DNA of 64,000 bases from Gallionella sp. (GTDB taxonomy: Bacteria; Pseudomonadota; Gammaproteobacteria; Burkholderiales; Gallionellaceae): assembly GCA_017880865.1 (NCBI GenBank), contig JADGRL010000001.1, forward strand, positions 62,001-126,000, written 5' to 3'. Shown one piece after another: positions 22,101-30,604 of this stretch. The notes under the pieces are model-generated. The model was not told the DNA's origin and ran no database searches. It saw only the letters and a list, made by a program, of their open reading frames with translations. The position numbers and the translations under genes are program-made. Position 1 is the first letter of the stretch. Each line of letters opens with the position of its first letter.

Positions 22101-22636
22101 CGAAACCTGATCAACAAGGCCAGCGTGGCCAGAACGATGGCGACGATGATGGATAGCGAAAACAGCTTGATGTCATAACGGATCAGCCCATTCAGGTGCA
22201 TGGCCGCCATTCCCGAGTAATGCAGTGCGCCGACACCGGAGCCGATCAGCAACCCGCCTGTGACGAGCCGTGTATGTGAGAGTTCGCGGCGGCTGATGAT
22301 TTTTATCGCAAGGGTGCTGGCGAGAATGCCGGGGACCATCGATAAAAAAGTGAGGGTGGCGCTGTAACTGGTCGAGCAGGGCAGACTGAACGCCAGCATG
22401 CCGACGAAATGCATCGCCCATATGCCGATGCCCAGACACAGGCCGCCACCGGCGATCCATAGTCGCCTTGTCATCGCCGCCGGTGTGATCGAGACGTACT
22501 GAGAAACCAGCAGGGCAGCGTAAGACGCGAATATCGCAACAGTGATGGAAAGGCTGACCAGCATGGGGTCATAGCTCCCCGCGTAAAGCAGGCTACTTTC
22601 CGGAGGCGAGATAAAAAGATGAAAAAAATTCAGCAT
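19142..22636 (-). CDS. MHYT-sensor-PAS-GGDEF-EAL cyclic-di-GMP signalling protein
   Basis: 1164-residue membrane protein. The N-terminal seven-helix MHYT sensor has its three repeats recognisable (MHFVGM, LHYSGM, MHYTAM; proposed to bind copper and sense O2, CO or NO). Next come a further TM helix, a periplasmic Cache-like region (~290-560), another TM, a PAS domain (~600-715), GGDEF (intact ARLGGDEFV) and EAL (AEALLRW, ELTES, DDFGTGYSSL, KIDQSFV, AEGVET). Both catalytic signatures are intact, so it could make or degrade c-di-GMP; one activity may dominate. It converges on proB and is monocistronic. Confidence 0.93.
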   Translation of the reverse strand: MLNFFHLFISPPESSLLYAGSYDPMLVSLSITVAIFASYAALLVSQYVSITPAAMTRRLWIAGGGLCLGIGIWAMHFVGMLAFSLPCSTSYSATLTFLSMVPGILASTLAIKIISRRELSHTRLVTGGLLIGSGVGALHYSGMAAMHLNGLIRYDIKLFSLSIIVAIVLATLALLIRFRLLSCQTRWNTWGMIASAVVMGLAVSGMHYTAMAAAYFIRDGDANVVVSGISPAFLAAIVLAATSLIVVVTLVATFVGKASRFPRGLSYKLVGVLIAIWGTIAWLSSDYYYSRLANNLYQQESKLAAQQADNIASDIDKNIELLKGIAIMVSRDEDTRRVLRRFGAQAMPSTLAYEKRKQRWMQDKALGELNDILYTTVSNLGPDNIFILNAAGDCIAAGNANEPGSSIGTNYADRAYFPETRAGRPGHQYAVGRTTNIPGLYYAYPVFEAGRFLGAVVVKRDITDFANRINQDHAFIVDANGVIVLASDKSLEFRTLPNASIAKLSAEQMLLQYKRSVLEPLQITPWGDRRFPSAVRIGNGNRPAVLAIGSLSENDIAVHVHRPLDELVRLGTERYWLFILLSTAGSMLIVAASAVVLYLRESQRTASDLRIAATAFESQESLMITDANTVILRVNQAFIDTTGYTSEDVVGQTPRLFKSGRHDADFYRAMWEDLQRSGTWQGEIWDRRKNGEVFPKLLTISAVKGNDGVVTHYVGSHIDITQRKAAEDEIKSLAFYDPLTRLPNRRLLMDRLQQALVSSARRDRNGALLFIDLDNFKVLNDTLGHNMGDLLLQQVALRLVSCVREGDTVARLGGDEFVVMLEDLSEQPIEAAEQTEAIGEKILATLNQPYRLATHEHRSTPSIGISLFSSHDQSHEELLKQADIAMYQAKKAGRNTLRFFDPKMQDAINARAALEGELRRALESRQFHLYYQIQVDSSHHPLGAEALLRWIHPERGLVFPSQFITVAEETGLILSIGHWVLETACAQLKAWQQDALTRDLVLAVNVSAQQFRKTDFVAQVQAAVQHHAINPMLLKLELTESMLLENIEDTIATMNALNKIGVQFSLDDFGTGYSSLQYLKRLPLDQIKIDQSFVRDIVFDSSDKAIVCAIIAMTQSLNLSVIAEGVETEEQRQLLLDKGCTHYQGYLFGKPVPIEQFEALLKQG

Positions 22637-23007
22637 CGAAGTGGGGTTCCCTCGGATTTTTGTTTTCCAACGGACAGGTTTTATGGTACCAGCATTTCGG
22701 CTCGTTGAATAATGAAAGCCGTCTCCCTGAAATGGCCTCAGTCAGTTTTCCGCCCAATGTCGATTAAGAGGTGTCGGATGCAGAAGCGTTCAGTCGTAAG
22801 CCGTTTTTATTTTCCTTGGGATAAATCCGTACCCGCATTCCGGAAGCGCAGCTTTTTTCGAAATCGTGACGCTGTGGTAGCATAAAACCTCATGCCAACC
22901 CAACCGCCAAACTCTCGCCGCCTCATGCCTTTTATCAATCTCCCATCGACCTGGATGATGCGGCCTGTTGCACTCACGGTCGCGACAAGCTACTGGGGAG
23001 CAATGCG
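22637..23007. other. Divergent intergenic region, with a possible lost 5' coding part
   Basis: No complete gene. From 22892 an ATG-started plus-strand frame (MPTQPPNSRR...) runs to a TAG at 23012-23014, one frame off the GGDEF gene that begins at 23008. It could be the original 5' end disrupted by an indel (see findings). The rest presumably holds promoters for two divergent c-di-GMP genes; I could not pin down a convincing -35/-10 pair. Confidence 0.4.
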
Positions 23008-24531
23008 TTGCTAGCGCTCTCCTTGCTGCTGATCGGCAGCATGCCTGTCGCCGTTTTCTACATCCTGCACATCAAGCGCAGGCTTGCCCACGACATCGCC
23101 AGCCGCAAACAGTCCGAGCAACGCGAGCAAACCCGCAACCATGTGCTGGAACTGCTGGCCCATGGCGCACCGCTCAAAGAGATTCTGCAGGCCATCGTGC
23201 TTGGCGTGGAGCAGGAGCATCCGGACATGCTTTGCAGCATCCTGCTGCTGGACAGCGAGGGCAAACATCTGGTGACCGGCGCTGCGCCCAGCCTGCCCGA
23301 TTTCTATAACGCCGCGATCGACGGGATCGAAATCGGTCTCGGTGTCGGCTCTTGCGGCACCGCCGCCTTTACCGGCCAGCGTGTCATCGTTGAAGACATT
23401 CAGACCCATCCTTACTGGGTAAGCTACAGGAAACTCACGGACAGGGCAAAGTTGGGCGCGTGCTGGTCGGAACCGATCCGTTCATCTGCCGGCAAAGTGC
23501 TCGGCACCTTCGCGATTTATCATCATCAGGCGCATCAGCCGACTGCCGCCGAAATCCGTCTGATCGAGCAAACCGCCAATCTGGCCGAGATCGCGTTGGG
23601 TCGCAGTCAAACCGATCAGGCGCTCCAGGAAAGCGAAAAACTGCTCTCGGATATTCTGGAGAACGTCACCGCCTACATCTACATGAAGGACACCCAGAGC
23701 CGCTACCTGTTCGCCAATCGCCTGCTGCGCGAACGGTTCGCTGCACCGATGGAAGAGATCGAAGGCTATGACGATCACAAATTCTTCGATGCCGAAACCG
23801 CCGCCAATATGCGTCGGGACGATCTGCGTGTATTACAAGATGGCGAGACGCTGCAGATCGAGGAGACCAGTCTCAACATACTCACCGGGGTGACGCAGGT
23901 GTTCCTGACGGTCAAGCTGCCGCTGCGGCGCGCTGATGGCGGCATCTACGCCTTGTGCGGCATCTCCACCGACATCACCGAGCGCAAGGACGTGGAAGAA
24001 CACATGCACCACATGGCGCAATACGACGCGCTGACCCACCTGCCCAACCGCGCCTTATTCAACGACCGTCTGCAACAGGCGATTGCTGCCGCCCAGCGGA
24101 ACCAGATGCATCTGGCGCTGATGTTCATCGATCTGGACAAGTTCAAACCGGTCAATGACACCTACGGTCACGGCGTGGGCGATCTGTTGCTGCAGGATGT
24201 CGCGCTGCGCATCCAGGATTGCCTGCGCGACTCGGACACCGCGGCGCGAGTCGGCGGCGACGAATTCGTCATCTTGCTACCGTCCATCGAATCTGAGCCG
24301 GATGCCAGCCGGGTCGCAGAGAAAATACGCCAGGCCCTAAACCGGCCTTTCGAGCTGGCGGGACACACGCTGCAAATCGGCTCCAGCATCGGCGTAGCCG
24401 TCTATCCCGAACACGGCAGCAACGAGAAGCTGCTGGTCAAAAGCGCCGACATCGCGATGTACCACGCCAAGAAAAATGGCCGCAACAACGTCAAGATCTA
24501 CCAACTGGGAATGCAGGAAGTCAGCCAGTGA
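23008..24531 (+). CDS. GAF-PAS-GGDEF diguanylate cyclase (uncertain start)
   Basis: At least 507 residues. A membrane helix (1-20), a coiled-coil-like linker, a GAF domain (~45-195, with GVGSCGTAAFTGQ), a PAS domain (~215-330, ending with the PAC-type GISTDITERKD) and a GGDEF domain with intact ARVGGDEFVILLP, expected to make c-di-GMP from two GTP. An RxxD inhibitory site upstream of GGDEF (RDSD) is present. The frame has only a TTG start at 23008 without a clear ribosome site, so the true 5' end may be upstream or frameshifted. Confidence 0.85.
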   Translation: MLALSLLLIGSMPVAVFYILHIKRRLAHDIASRKQSEQREQTRNHVLELLAHGAPLKEILQAIVLGVEQEHPDMLCSILLLDSEGKHLVTGAAPSLPDFYNAAIDGIEIGLGVGSCGTAAFTGQRVIVEDIQTHPYWVSYRKLTDRAKLGACWSEPIRSSAGKVLGTFAIYHHQAHQPTAAEIRLIEQTANLAEIALGRSQTDQALQESEKLLSDILENVTAYIYMKDTQSRYLFANRLLRERFAAPMEEIEGYDDHKFFDAETAANMRRDDLRVLQDGETLQIEETSLNILTGVTQVFLTVKLPLRRADGGIYALCGISTDITERKDVEEHMHHMAQYDALTHLPNRALFNDRLQQAIAAAQRNQMHLALMFIDLDKFKPVNDTYGHGVGDLLLQDVALRIQDCLRDSDTAARVGGDEFVILLPSIESEPDASRVAEKIRQALNRPFELAGHTLQIGSSIGVAVYPEHGSNEKLLVKSADIAMYHAKKNGRNNVKIYQLGMQEVSQ

Positions 24532-24566
24532 AGTTGAGGTGCAATAACGATTGCGCGCTACGTGAG

Positions 24567-24989
24567 CTAATGCAGTGTCTTTGCTTTTTCCATAAACACG
24601 GAAGGCGACACATGGAATCTTGCCGCCAATGCTTGAATCTGGCGCACATTCAATTGGCGCGTGCCGGATAACAACATGGAAACCACGCTCTGATTGCCCA
24701 CTTCCGGCAAGTCTGATTGAGCCAGTCCGTGCTGATCCATCAGAAAACGCAATACCTCGCGCGGATGGGCATCCGGCACAGCGTAGTGCTCGGCGTCATA
24801 AGAGCGAATCAACTCCGAAACCAGATCAAACAAATCCAACAACGGGTGCTTCTTCGCGCTGCCGATAACGTCAGTCAGAGAGTCAGCCAAACGAACCATC
24901 TCGGTGTAGTGCTTTTCATCGCGGATAGGTGAAATGTGCGTGGCGCGGTTGAATTCCTGCCATGCGCTTTGCAGATCATTCAGATTCAT
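24567..24989 (-). CDS. higA: HigA-type antitoxin
   Basis: 140-residue HTH protein. The C-terminal helix-turn-helix (GLAQSDLPEVGNQSVVSMLL ... then ALAARFHVSPSVF) is typical of HigA antitoxins that bind the toxin and repress their own promoter; the long N-terminal helical part is the toxin-binding portion. The ATG at 24987-24989 has AGGAG about 10 nt upstream. It overlaps the toxin stop codon by 4 bp, so the two are translationally coupled, with the toxin first as in other HigBA pairs. Confidence 0.88.
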   Translation of the reverse strand: MNLNDLQSAWQEFNRATHISPIRDEKHYTEMVRLADSLTDVIGSAKKHPLLDLFDLVSELIRSYDAEHYAVPDAHPREVLRFLMDQHGLAQSDLPEVGNQSVVSMLLSGTRQLNVRQIQALAARFHVSPSVFMEKAKTLH

Positions 24990-25273
24990 TTTTTCCAAGC
25001 TCCTTTGTCGTATTCGGTATGAGTCAAAACCTGTTTGATGTAGCAAAGCTGTCTGTCAAAGCGCAAAAACGTAATCAGCCGATATTTGTTTCCGGCGATA
25101 TTGAATACATGCAAGTCGCCAACCTTATCCACCGAACGAAACACCTCCCTCAATTCTGCAAAGCTGCTGAAATCGGTGCTCTCCACTGTCTTGCGCCACG
25201 CTTGCAGTGACCCGCTGGCATCGCGATGGATAGCGGAAAATTCCAGCAAGCGACGGTTGGTGATAACTCTCAT
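24986..25273 (-). CDS. higB: HigB-type mRNA interferase toxin
   Basis: 95-residue RelE-superfamily protein of the HigB_toxin family, which cleaves mRNA on the ribosome. Family features: the basic N-terminus MRVITNRRLLEF, SLQAWRKTVES, the core FNIAGNKYRLITFLRFDRQ, and the C-terminal VLTHTEYDKGAWK. It is first in the higBA operon with antitoxin overlap ATGA at 24986-24989. A complete, apparently intact module. Confidence 0.9.
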   Translation of the reverse strand: MRVITNRRLLEFSAIHRDASGSLQAWRKTVESTDFSSFAELREVFRSVDKVGDLHVFNIAGNKYRLITFLRFDRQLCYIKQVLTHTEYDKGAWKK

Positions 25274-25349
25274 TGATGAAGATTATTGCAAAATGCAATT
25301 CATGTCAAATCAGTGACGGATTTAATCCCAACCCGCCACTTTAATTTGG

Positions 25350-28148
25350 TCACTCTTCGACAGCTTCAAGCTTAAGCTTCGGCGGGGCTGGCGAAAAGTA
25401 ACTCGCTGCAATCACCAGCAACGCAATGCCGATCAGCGAAGCCGTCCACATCACGGTGCCCTTGTTGGCCAGGTCTATCATCATCAGCTTCACGCCGACC
25501 ACGGCCAGCAGGCTGAAACCTGTGAACCACACACGGCGCTGGCTGTGCTGCGAGGCGTAGATCATCAGGCTGATGGAGGTCACGGTCCAGATCAGGGAAA
25601 GAATCGCGTGCATCAAAAAGGAATGCATCAGCGTGTCGAACTCGAAAGGCACATCGCCCCAGTGATAGGCCAGACGCGCGGCCAGCGTGGTGAGCCAGAG
25701 GAACGCGCCCAGATAACAACCCAGCCTGATCGCCTCTGCCAGAGAATTCGAATCTGGTGCGGCGGCTTCGCCCATGCTCCATTGCCAGCTTGCGTGCAAC
25801 ACGAACAGCACGACCAGATCGAACGGATTGAGCAGCGGGATATACGGCAGGCTGGAGCCGGCTCCGGAATATTGCGTGCAGGCGATCAGCAACCAGAATG
25901 CACTGGCAGCCATGATCGGCACCGAACCGGTCAGCCGATAATCGGCGGCGGCGCTGGATGCCGGCCACAGATCGAAGCGGCGCGCGGCACGCACGATATG
26001 GATCGCGGCGGCCAGTGTCGCACCCCATGCCAGCATCGGCCAGAGCCGGTTGCCGGGAGCGAGCGTATCGGCGACCCAGGCCAGTTCATTGGCCGTGAGC
26101 CCGACCAGCATCCACAACATCAGCAAGTGGCGTGGTGCCAGCAACATATCCAGTGCCTGCTGTTCTTGACGCGCATCATGCTGCCTCAGCACCCAGTAAT
26201 GCACGGCCACTGCGGCGGGGAACACCAGCGTGAGCGCGCCGTACAACACATGCTGATGCTGCATCAGGCTGGCCGCCGCGATCAGTGCGATGACGGCGAA
26301 ATGTACCAGCGCGGTGGCGCGCATCGCAGCCCATTTCCAGTGCCTGCCCGCCACTTCGAACAACACCGCAGCGGCTGCCGACAAACCCAGCCAGCTGGCA
26401 TGCTGATAGGCATAGCCGACAAATTTATCGACTTCAGTGATGCTGGCTGCCGCCCACCAGAGCAAGCCCCAACACAGCAGCACATTGGCGACGGACTGGG
26501 TGTTTTGTTTTTTCTTGTCCCACAGATGCAGCATCAGCCCGCTGGCGATGCCCGCCATCGCGACGATGAAACACCCCACATACACGTCGTTGAAAATCGG
26601 GCTGTTTCGCGACAGCTCGTAGAAATGCGCCAGAAAATAAAACCCGGCCAGCGCCTGCAGCGCGATACCGGTTAACCTGGCCAGATAACGGTCCTGGCGT
26701 ATCCCCAGCCACAGCACCGCGCAGCCTTCCATCGTCCACAATGCCGTGGTGACCTGCGCGCTGAAGGCCAGCGGTATCGCATAGGTAAACATCGCCAAGC
26801 TGATTGCCAGATGCCCTCTTTCCATCAGGCGCAGCGCTTCGTCACGGCGGCGATATATCACCCACCACAGCGACAGGTAATACAGGCCAGCAATGAACAC
26901 GCTCCATGCCAGCCCGTAGCGATAAGGTTGCATCAGTGTCTGTTGCAGAAATACCGCGATCAACGGGGTGCCGAACATCAGCAAGCCATCGCCCCAACCC
27001 GGCTTGCTGGCCCGCTTGAAGAGCGAGAACAGCACCGGCACGAGGGTATACATCAGGAAGAACAAAATCAAAAAGAACTCGGTGCTGAGCATGTATTCGC
27101 TGCGATAAGAGCGAAACGCCCAGGCCATGCCGATCGCAAACGTGAACAGGAATCCGGCGACATTCAATTCGCGCCAGGATTTGAACCAGTTGACGGCGAT
27201 GATCAGCGTGTTGAGCAAGGCAAAATAGCTGAACAAGGTGATGTGGTCGCCGCTGTGATTGTCGGCCAGCACCGGCGACAGGAACGCACCGGAGATCCCC
27301 AGCACGGCCAAGGTCACGCCGTCCAATTTGGCGGCGATCAACAAACAACTCACGCCCAGCAGCGTGAACAGCACGAATGCCAGTTGCTCATCCACCATCT
27401 GATAGCGCGTCAGCATGAAATACACGATCAGATAAAGCATCGCGAAGCCGCCGCCTTGCAGCGCGAAGCCGAACATGCGGTGCTTTTTGCCGGTGGCACG
27501 CGACCAGCCGAACATGATCATCGCGCCACTCGCTGCGGCTGCGAGCAGCAGCCTGACCTGCACTGGGAACATGCCGTAATCCGCCGCCAGCTTCAGGCCT
27601 GAGGCCACGCCGAAGAACAGCAGCACCACGCCGACCTTGGCCAGGATGTTGCCGCCAAACAATTTTTTCCACAGCGGTGAAGAAGTCAGCCATTCCAGAT
27701 CGGAAGTGGGGGCAATGTCGTGCTGTATGGGCTGTTGTTGCCAAACGTCACCGTCTGGTGTCTCGCGCACTTGCTGCGCAGCAAACGCTGATTGAAGCAA
27801 TGTCTGTGGTGATGATGCAGCCAACGGAAGGTTCTGTGCCATCACGATGGGCGCAAGGACTTCCGGTGCGATATCTTTCTCTGGCTCTTGCTCGGGCACA
27901 CCGCTTGTTTCGGCGTTGCTGGCCGCCGCCTGTCCACGCTGCGATTTCTCCAGAGCATCCAGGCGCGTACTCAAGCGCATGATCGTCTCATTCATGAGTT
28001 TCATCTGCTGTGAGGATTCTTGCTCGAACTTGCTGATCCTGGCGAACAGCATGCCCAACAGGCCGCCTGCGGCGCCGCCTAACAGCATGCCGTTAAAGCC
28101 GAACGAAGTACCGATCCATATACCGACAACCAAGCCTATCAACCACAT
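25350..28148 (-). CDS. DUF2339 polytopic membrane protein
   Basis: 932 residues. The N-terminus starts with a Gly-rich membrane hairpin (VVGIWIGTSFGFNGMLLGG), then a coiled coil (~45-72) and a ~100-residue Pro/Gln-rich linker, then more than 20 hydrophobic helices from ~170 to the end. This is the DUF2339 architecture; the function is unknown. It stands alone; neighbours on both sides (higBA and the Abi gene) look accessory. Confidence 0.82.
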   Translation of the reverse strand: MWLIGLVVGIWIGTSFGFNGMLLGGAAGGLLGMLFARISKFEQESSQQMKLMNETIMRLSTRLDALEKSQRGQAAASNAETSGVPEQEPEKDIAPEVLAPIVMAQNLPLAASSPQTLLQSAFAAQQVRETPDGDVWQQQPIQHDIAPTSDLEWLTSSPLWKKLFGGNILAKVGVVLLFFGVASGLKLAADYGMFPVQVRLLLAAAASGAMIMFGWSRATGKKHRMFGFALQGGGFAMLYLIVYFMLTRYQMVDEQLAFVLFTLLGVSCLLIAAKLDGVTLAVLGISGAFLSPVLADNHSGDHITLFSYFALLNTLIIAVNWFKSWRELNVAGFLFTFAIGMAWAFRSYRSEYMLSTEFFLILFFLMYTLVPVLFSLFKRASKPGWGDGLLMFGTPLIAVFLQQTLMQPYRYGLAWSVFIAGLYYLSLWWVIYRRRDEALRLMERGHLAISLAMFTYAIPLAFSAQVTTALWTMEGCAVLWLGIRQDRYLARLTGIALQALAGFYFLAHFYELSRNSPIFNDVYVGCFIVAMAGIASGLMLHLWDKKKQNTQSVANVLLCWGLLWWAAASITEVDKFVGYAYQHASWLGLSAAAAVLFEVAGRHWKWAAMRATALVHFAVIALIAAASLMQHQHVLYGALTLVFPAAVAVHYWVLRQHDARQEQQALDMLLAPRHLLMLWMLVGLTANELAWVADTLAPGNRLWPMLAWGATLAAAIHIVRAARRFDLWPASSAAADYRLTGSVPIMAASAFWLLIACTQYSGAGSSLPYIPLLNPFDLVVLFVLHASWQWSMGEAAAPDSNSLAEAIRLGCYLGAFLWLTTLAARLAYHWGDVPFEFDTLMHSFLMHAILSLIWTVTSISLMIYASQHSQRRVWFTGFSLLAVVGVKLMMIDLANKGTVMWTASLIGIALLVIAASYFSPAPPKLKLEAVEE

Positions 28149-28331
28149 TTTCGTTCTCCCGTTGGACGACTGAACTACTCGATGAATTCGTGATGCTCTA
28201 AGTGAAAATCAATGCAACGCAATTTCTATTTTATTTGGGCTGCTCTCACTGTTACAAAAATATCAATGCTTGGATGTCGTAGTATTTAAGCTTCAAAAGT
28301 AATAAAAAACTTACCACAATAATTTCACTTG

Positions 28332-29249
28332 TTAGCTGTTATTAGCTTTTTTTACTTTATGTGTTTCCATAAGAAAAACAGCGAGCGTTGAAGCTGCTCC
28401 TACAGCAAGTTTTGCATGTCGAGGTTGTAGACCTTTGTTTGCGCCTAATTTCCCATGGCCGGTACCATATTGATTTCTTAGTTCTGCAACACCATAGGTA
28501 ATTGAGGCTAGATTACTTAACAAGCGCTTAATGGTCTCACTTGCCTTTGCTTCATCGGGTATGTCTGCCGGCGTTAACTCCAATTGAAGTACTGTATTTT
28601 TGACGAGCTTTGGAAGATCGTCGTTTTTTGAGAATTCGATATTACATTCGCTCAATATACTTTTACAGCAAGTCTCTACCAACTCTTTAGCGGTTCCTAT
28701 CGCTAACTCAGGATCTTGATTAACTGCGGCTTCCATTCGAGTTATTTGTTGGGAAACATAACCGACATCAGTGCCGGACAGCACATCTTTGGCTGACTTA
28801 ATTCCTGGCGATTCCGAAGTTCCAATAAATCGACCTATAAAAACAGGTTTGCCGGAGATTTTTATCTTTTCAGATAATTGATATCCATCGTTTTGAAGAT
28901 AATTGTTATACAGCTGTTTTAGTCTTTCGCACTCTGTTGCATCCGAACGAACAACTGGATGGATTGACTCACATAAGAACTTTAAAAAAGTTTCATCGTC
29001 ACCACTCATCAAGTTAAATCTTGGGTCACTAAATACCCAGCCCGGCTCCCAGTCATTATTATTGACCGTGTGCTGCCAAATATCTCCCGTGGCATTTTTA
29101 AATCGATCATCCGTGGATGGCATCGAGTCTAAATCCCATAATCTTGAGAGGAACTCGGTTTCCTCAAGGCGACCATAAAGGTTAATACCCTCAATGAATA
29201 TCAGGTCCAGAATGTCTCGTCTCGTAATTTCAGTAATTTTGCTTGCCAT
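28332..29249 (-). CDS. AbiJ-NTD3/Abi_C abortive-infection protein
   Basis: 305 residues. The N-terminal half (ITRRDILDLIFIEGINLYGRL; WQHTVNNNDW; FLKFLCESIHPVVR) matches what I know of the AbiJ N-terminal domain 3; the C-terminal half ends with RNQYGTGHGK, the Abi_C signature. Such proteins are phage-defence effectors of the abortive-infection type, probably RNases of the HEPN group (R-x4-6-H). Codon use is clearly more AT-rich than in the flanking ruvA and DUF2339 genes, a sign of recent acquisition. No toxin partner is adjacent, so it appears to act alone. Confidence 0.82.
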   Translation of the reverse strand: MASKITEITRRDILDLIFIEGINLYGRLEETEFLSRLWDLDSMPSTDDRFKNATGDIWQHTVNNNDWEPGWVFSDPRFNLMSGDDETFLKFLCESIHPVVRSDATECERLKQLYNNYLQNDGYQLSEKIKISGKPVFIGRFIGTSESPGIKSAKDVLSGTDVGYVSQQITRMEAAVNQDPELAIGTAKELVETCCKSILSECNIEFSKNDDLPKLVKNTVLQLELTPADIPDEAKASETIKRLLSNLASITYGVAELRNQYGTGHGKLGANKGLQPRHAKLAVGAASTLAVFLMETHKVKKANNS

Positions 29250-29321
29250 TTTTTGACCGAAAAGAGTTCGTGTAAGTCCGTAAATTATGAAATTAAGGGT
29301 GGCAGTTTTTTCATCTACTAT

Positions 29322-29903
29322 TCAGGTCTTGGACAACAGCTTCAGCGCCTGGCGTATGCCGTCCGACACGCTGGCATCCTTGGGTAATTGCTTAGCCGCC
29401 CAGTCCGCTTCCTTGTCGTTGTAACCCAATGCCTGCAAGGCGTTCACGATGTCGTTGTTGGCGGAATGAACAGCCGCGCCCGGCGTTTGATTGGTGCCTG
29501 TCACCACAAATTTGCCCTGCAATTCCAGCAGCAGGCGCTCGGCGGTTTTCTTGCCTACGCCGGGTATCTTGGTCAGCCGCCCGGCTTCCTTGTTCGCCAC
29601 GGCCACGGCCAGATCGTTCAGGCTCAGACCGGACAATACCGACAGCGCGAGCTTCGGGCCTACGCCGCTGATCTTGAGCAACAGGCGGAACGCTGCGCGC
29701 TCTTCATGGCTCAAGAATCCGTACAGCAGATGCGCATCCTCGCGCACGATCAGTTGTGTGTGCAGCACCACTTTTTCATGCAGCACCGGCAGGTTGTAGA
29801 ACGTGCTCATCGGCACGTCCAGTTCATACGCCACGCCCTGCACATCGAGCAAAATCTGCGGCGGATTTTTTTCCAGCAGGATGCCTGTTAAACGACCTAT
29901 CAT
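29322..29903 (-). CDS. ruvA: Holliday junction DNA helicase subunit RuvA
   Basis: 193 residues; binds four-way junctions as a tetramer and loads RuvB. OB-fold N-terminus [12 protein letters not shown], two helix-hairpin-helix motifs ([11 protein letters not shown] and [13 protein letters not shown]) and the C-terminal domain III contacting RuvB. It lies 93 bp after ruvC in the same direction; ruvB is not next to it in this window, the downstream side being taken by the Abi gene. Confidence 0.96.
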   Translation of the reverse strand: MIGRLTGILLEKNPPQILLDVQGVAYELDVPMSTFYNLPVLHEKVVLHTQLIVREDAHLLYGFLSHEERAAFRLLLKISGVGPKLALSVLSGLSLNDLAVAVANKEAGRLTKIPGVGKKTAERLLLELQGKFVVTGTNQTPGAAVHSANNDIVNALQALGYNDKEADWAAKQLPKDASVSDGIRQALKLLSKT

Positions 29904-29996
29904 AAATTTTCCTTAAACCTAAAACCATAATTCAAGCCACATAACCAGCCGTTTGTTTCTCTCTGTGATCTCTGTGGCAAAATGTTTTTTCCCAGG

Positions 29997-30554
29997 CTAA
30001 ACCAGCCTGCCATTTTTCATCCGATACCCCGCCGTAGCCAGCGCGCCCAGGCCCTGTCCGCCGTGCGCATGGGCGATCGCGCAGGCCAGCGCATCGGCCG
30101 CGTCCGGGCTGGGTGTGCCGGACAATTTCAACAAGCGCTGCACCATCATTTGCACCTGTTCCTTATCGGCATGACCGTTGCCGACCACGGCCTGTTTGAC
30201 CTGCAAGGCGGTGTATTCCGATACCGGCAGATTCGCCAGCACCGCCGCGCAAATCGCCGCACCGCGCGCTTGACCGAGCAGCAAGGTGGATTGCGGGTTG
30301 ACGTTGACGAACACTTTTTCCACCGCCGCCTGATCGGGCTTGTGCTGCGCGATCACCTCGCTCAACGAATTCAGGATGACTTTTAAGCGCTCCGGCAACT
30401 CGCCGTCCGGTGTCTTGATGCAGCCGCTGGCGACGTAATGCAATTGCTGCCCGACTTTATCTAAAACACCAAAGCCCGTGATGCGCAGGCCGGGATCGAT
30501 ACCTAGAATGCGTGTGTGAGAAGAGGGAAGAGGGAAGAGGGAAGGGTGCGTCAT
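29997..30554 (-). CDS. ruvC: Holliday junction resolvase RuvC
   Basis: 185 residues; nuclease that cuts Holliday junctions with RuvAB. Catalytic acids in ILGIDPG (near D20), [11 protein letters not shown] (E), and the C-terminal [12 protein letters not shown]. The only ATG gives an unusual 14-residue leader ([14 protein letters not shown]) before the conserved RILGIDPG; it is encoded by a 7-bp tandem repeat inside a hairpin that also encloses the start codon (30518-30588). A family-typical start directly before RILG is absent. Confidence 0.93.
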   Translation of the reverse strand: MTHPSLFPLPSSHTRILGIDPGLRITGFGVLDKVGQQLHYVASGCIKTPDGELPERLKVILNSLSEVIAQHKPDQAAVEKVFVNVNPQSTLLLGQARGAAICAAVLANLPVSEYTALQVKQAVVGNGHADKEQVQMMVQRLLKLSGTPSPDAADALACAIAHAHGGQGLGALATAGYRMKNGRLV

Positions 30555-30588
30555 AGGTGCGCCAGAGGTTTTACCCTTCCCTCTTCTC
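30518..30588. repeat. 7-bp tandem repeat and hairpin around the ruvC start
   Basis: GAGGGAA-type units repeat about three times from 30518 to 30547, and ACCCTTCCCTCTTCTC at 30573-30588 is the complement of the last copies (14-bp stem 30534-30547/30573-30586, 25-nt loop). The loop holds the ruvC start codon. Confidence 0.75.
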
Positions 30589-30604
30589 CATTATCCCTTC
30601 CCAT

